Shown piece after piece: positions 6,155 through 6,920 of a DNA stretch of 6,920 nucleotides; the stretch's first letter is position 1; the number at the start of each line of letters is the position of its first letter. The stretch lies in NCBI GenBank assembly GCA_041497995.1, contig JBGQHM010000361.1:1-6920 (forward strand). Direction: 5' to 3'. Both the position numbers and the translations under genes were made by a program. The stretch comes from DATKMS01 sp041497995. GTDB lineage: Bacteria; Desulfobacterota; Binatia; HRBIN30. The notes under the pieces are model-generated. The model saw only the letters and a program-made list of their open reading frames with translations. It was not told the DNA's origin and made no database searches.

Positions 6155-6166
6155 CGGGCGCGCCCG
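6135..6166. terminator. GC palindrome cluster between convergent genes, possible bidirectional terminator
   Basis: A perfect 16-bp palindrome (GCGGCGCGCGCGCCGC, 6135-6150) lies at the very end of the oxidoreductase gene. A perfect 12-bp palindrome (CGGGCGCGCCCG, 6155-6166) lies directly between the two converging stop codons. Either could fold into a strong stem, and the position suits termination from both sides. No U-run follows on either strand, so intrinsic termination is not demonstrated, and part of the signal may be just GC-rich alanine/arginine codons. Confidence 0.3.
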
Positions 6167-6169
6167 CTC

Positions 6170-6920
6170 TCACGCCACGCACGCCGCACGCATCGCGCGC
6201 GCGGAGACGCCGCGCGTCGACTCGATGATCCGAATGGCAGCACGCGTGACCGGCACCAGGCTCGACACATGGATCTTGTCGAGGACATCCATCGGATCGA
6301 AGAGGTAGAAAGGCGCGGTCAGGAAATTCACGAGCGGGACGCCTTTGAGGTGGAACAGTCCGCCGTCGGTGGTCGGGTGTGGCGCGAGCGCGTCGGGCGT
6401 CAGCAGCAATGAGCGGTCGAGTCCTTCCGATTGCAGCGCATTCCACACCGCAGCTTCGAGGCTCGGGATGCGACTCGTGAACCACCAGCGCGGCTCTGCT
6501 TCGCCGCTCGGTACGAGCGTCCCGTCGCGCTCGACGAACTCGGCGGCCGCGTGCTCGAGGTGCAGCTCGAGCACGATCTTGTCGAGCACTCCGGCGTACC
6601 GTTCGAGGAAAGCGCGGCAGCCGGCTCCGCCTGCCATGTGTCCGCCGTTGACCAGAAACAGCAGACGGTGCGGGCGTTGAGGGCGTGGGACTGCGGCCCA
6701 GTACGTCGCCTGGGCAAGCACCAGCGCCATCCCCGAGCCATCCTCCACCGCGGAGGACCACGGCCCGTCGTGGTGGGTGCCGATGACAACCGTCTCCTCG
6801 TCTGCACCCGGCAACTCGCCGATGATGTTGTGGGAGATCGCTTGGCTGCGGACAGCATCGACGGAGAGCGCGACTCGGACAGGTCCGCTAGCAAGCTGGG
6901 CACGCAACCGTTCCTCCGCG
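6170..6920 (-). CDS. M28-like zinc metallopeptidase (N-terminus outside window)
   Basis: The frame is open from the right window edge to the TGA at 6170-6172. A TTG at 6905-6907 is in frame, but coding continues upstream (AEER), so the true start is probably outside. Counting that TTG as residue 1, the visible 245 residues match the M28 aminopeptidase/carboxypeptidase core: VVIGTHHDG (40-48) with an HxD zinc-ligand motif, and EDGSGMALVLAQA (55-67) with the expected bridging D56. Next come the strand RLLFLVNGG (81-89), the ELHLEHAA segment (114-121) and TTDGGLFHLKGVP (178-190). Two family landmarks are altered. The usual Glu-Glu after the third strand is replaced by GGHMAGGAG, and the late His near the C-terminus is replaced by YLFDPMD (200-206). 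This may be a divergent subfamily with altered metal ligands or an inactive relative. No signal peptide can be judged because the N-terminus is missing. It converges on the oxidoreductase with 15 bases between the stops. Confidence 0.82.
   Translation of the reverse strand, partial: AEERLRAQLASGPVRVALSVDAVRSQAISHNIIGELPGADEETVVIGTHHDGPWSSAVEDGSGMALVLAQATYWAAVPRPQRPHRLLFLVNGGHMAGGAGCRAFLERYAGVLDKIVLELHLEHAAAEFVERDGTLVPSGEAEPRWWFTSRIPSLEAAVWNALQSEGLDRSLLLTPDALAPHPTTDGGLFHLKGVPLVNFLTAPFYLFDPMDVLDKIHVSSLVPVTRAAIRIIESTRGVSARAMRAACVA

Noticed and set aside
6093..6761. Minus-strand frame of 222 codons overlapping the peptidase
   Set aside because: It is an Arg-rich out-of-frame shadow; the M28-like motifs lie in the other minus-strand frame.

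Overview
This is a GC-rich bacterial window with normal dense gene packing and no phage, transposon, tRNA, rRNA or CRISPR signature. The coding style, a secreted protein carrying a single dockerin-like EF-hand (D-x-N-x-D-G-x-V-T-x-x-E), and a lone cytosolic molybdopterin oxidoreductase would fit an uncultured Binatota/Deltaproteobacteria-like soil or sediment lineage. That taxonomic placement is inference only.

Left part, minus strand (3741 down to 1): a run of co-directional genes. A small secreted EF-hand protein (3741-3286) is followed by a 266-nt repeat- and hairpin-rich stretch. This stretch holds a weak 73-codon reading frame (TTG start, strong Shine-Dalgarno). Next come a 447-aa reverse transcriptase (3019-1676) and a large polytopic membrane protein (1679 to beyond base 1; at least 559 aa, C-terminus outside the window). 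The reverse transcriptase and membrane protein genes overlap by ATGA, and the 73-codon frame overlaps the reverse transcriptase start in the same way. The pair therefore looks translationally coupled.

The reverse transcriptase/membrane-protein pair is the most interesting part of the window. The RT has a complete catalytic core (D153, YCDD 249-252) with an atypical GVPTGQP turn. It shows no maturase, endonuclease, integrase or Cas1 part. Its partner has about eleven hydrophobic segments, a flippase/exporter-like layout, and a cytosolic C-terminal tail. An RT paired with a membrane protein and preceded by a structured leader resembles the layout of defence-associated (unknown-group/Abi-like) RT systems, but I cannot match this partner to one I know. 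The defence role is inference.

Right part: a 229-nt divergent intergenic region with an inverted repeat near the ribosome binding site leads into a 727-aa molybdopterin/4Fe-4S oxidoreductase on the plus strand (3971-6154). It faces a convergent M28-like metallopeptidase on the minus strand (6920 to 6170; N-terminus outside the window). Only 15 nt separate the two stop codons, and that gap lies inside a cluster of GC palindromes. These two genes look like ordinary metabolic genes unrelated to the RT locus.
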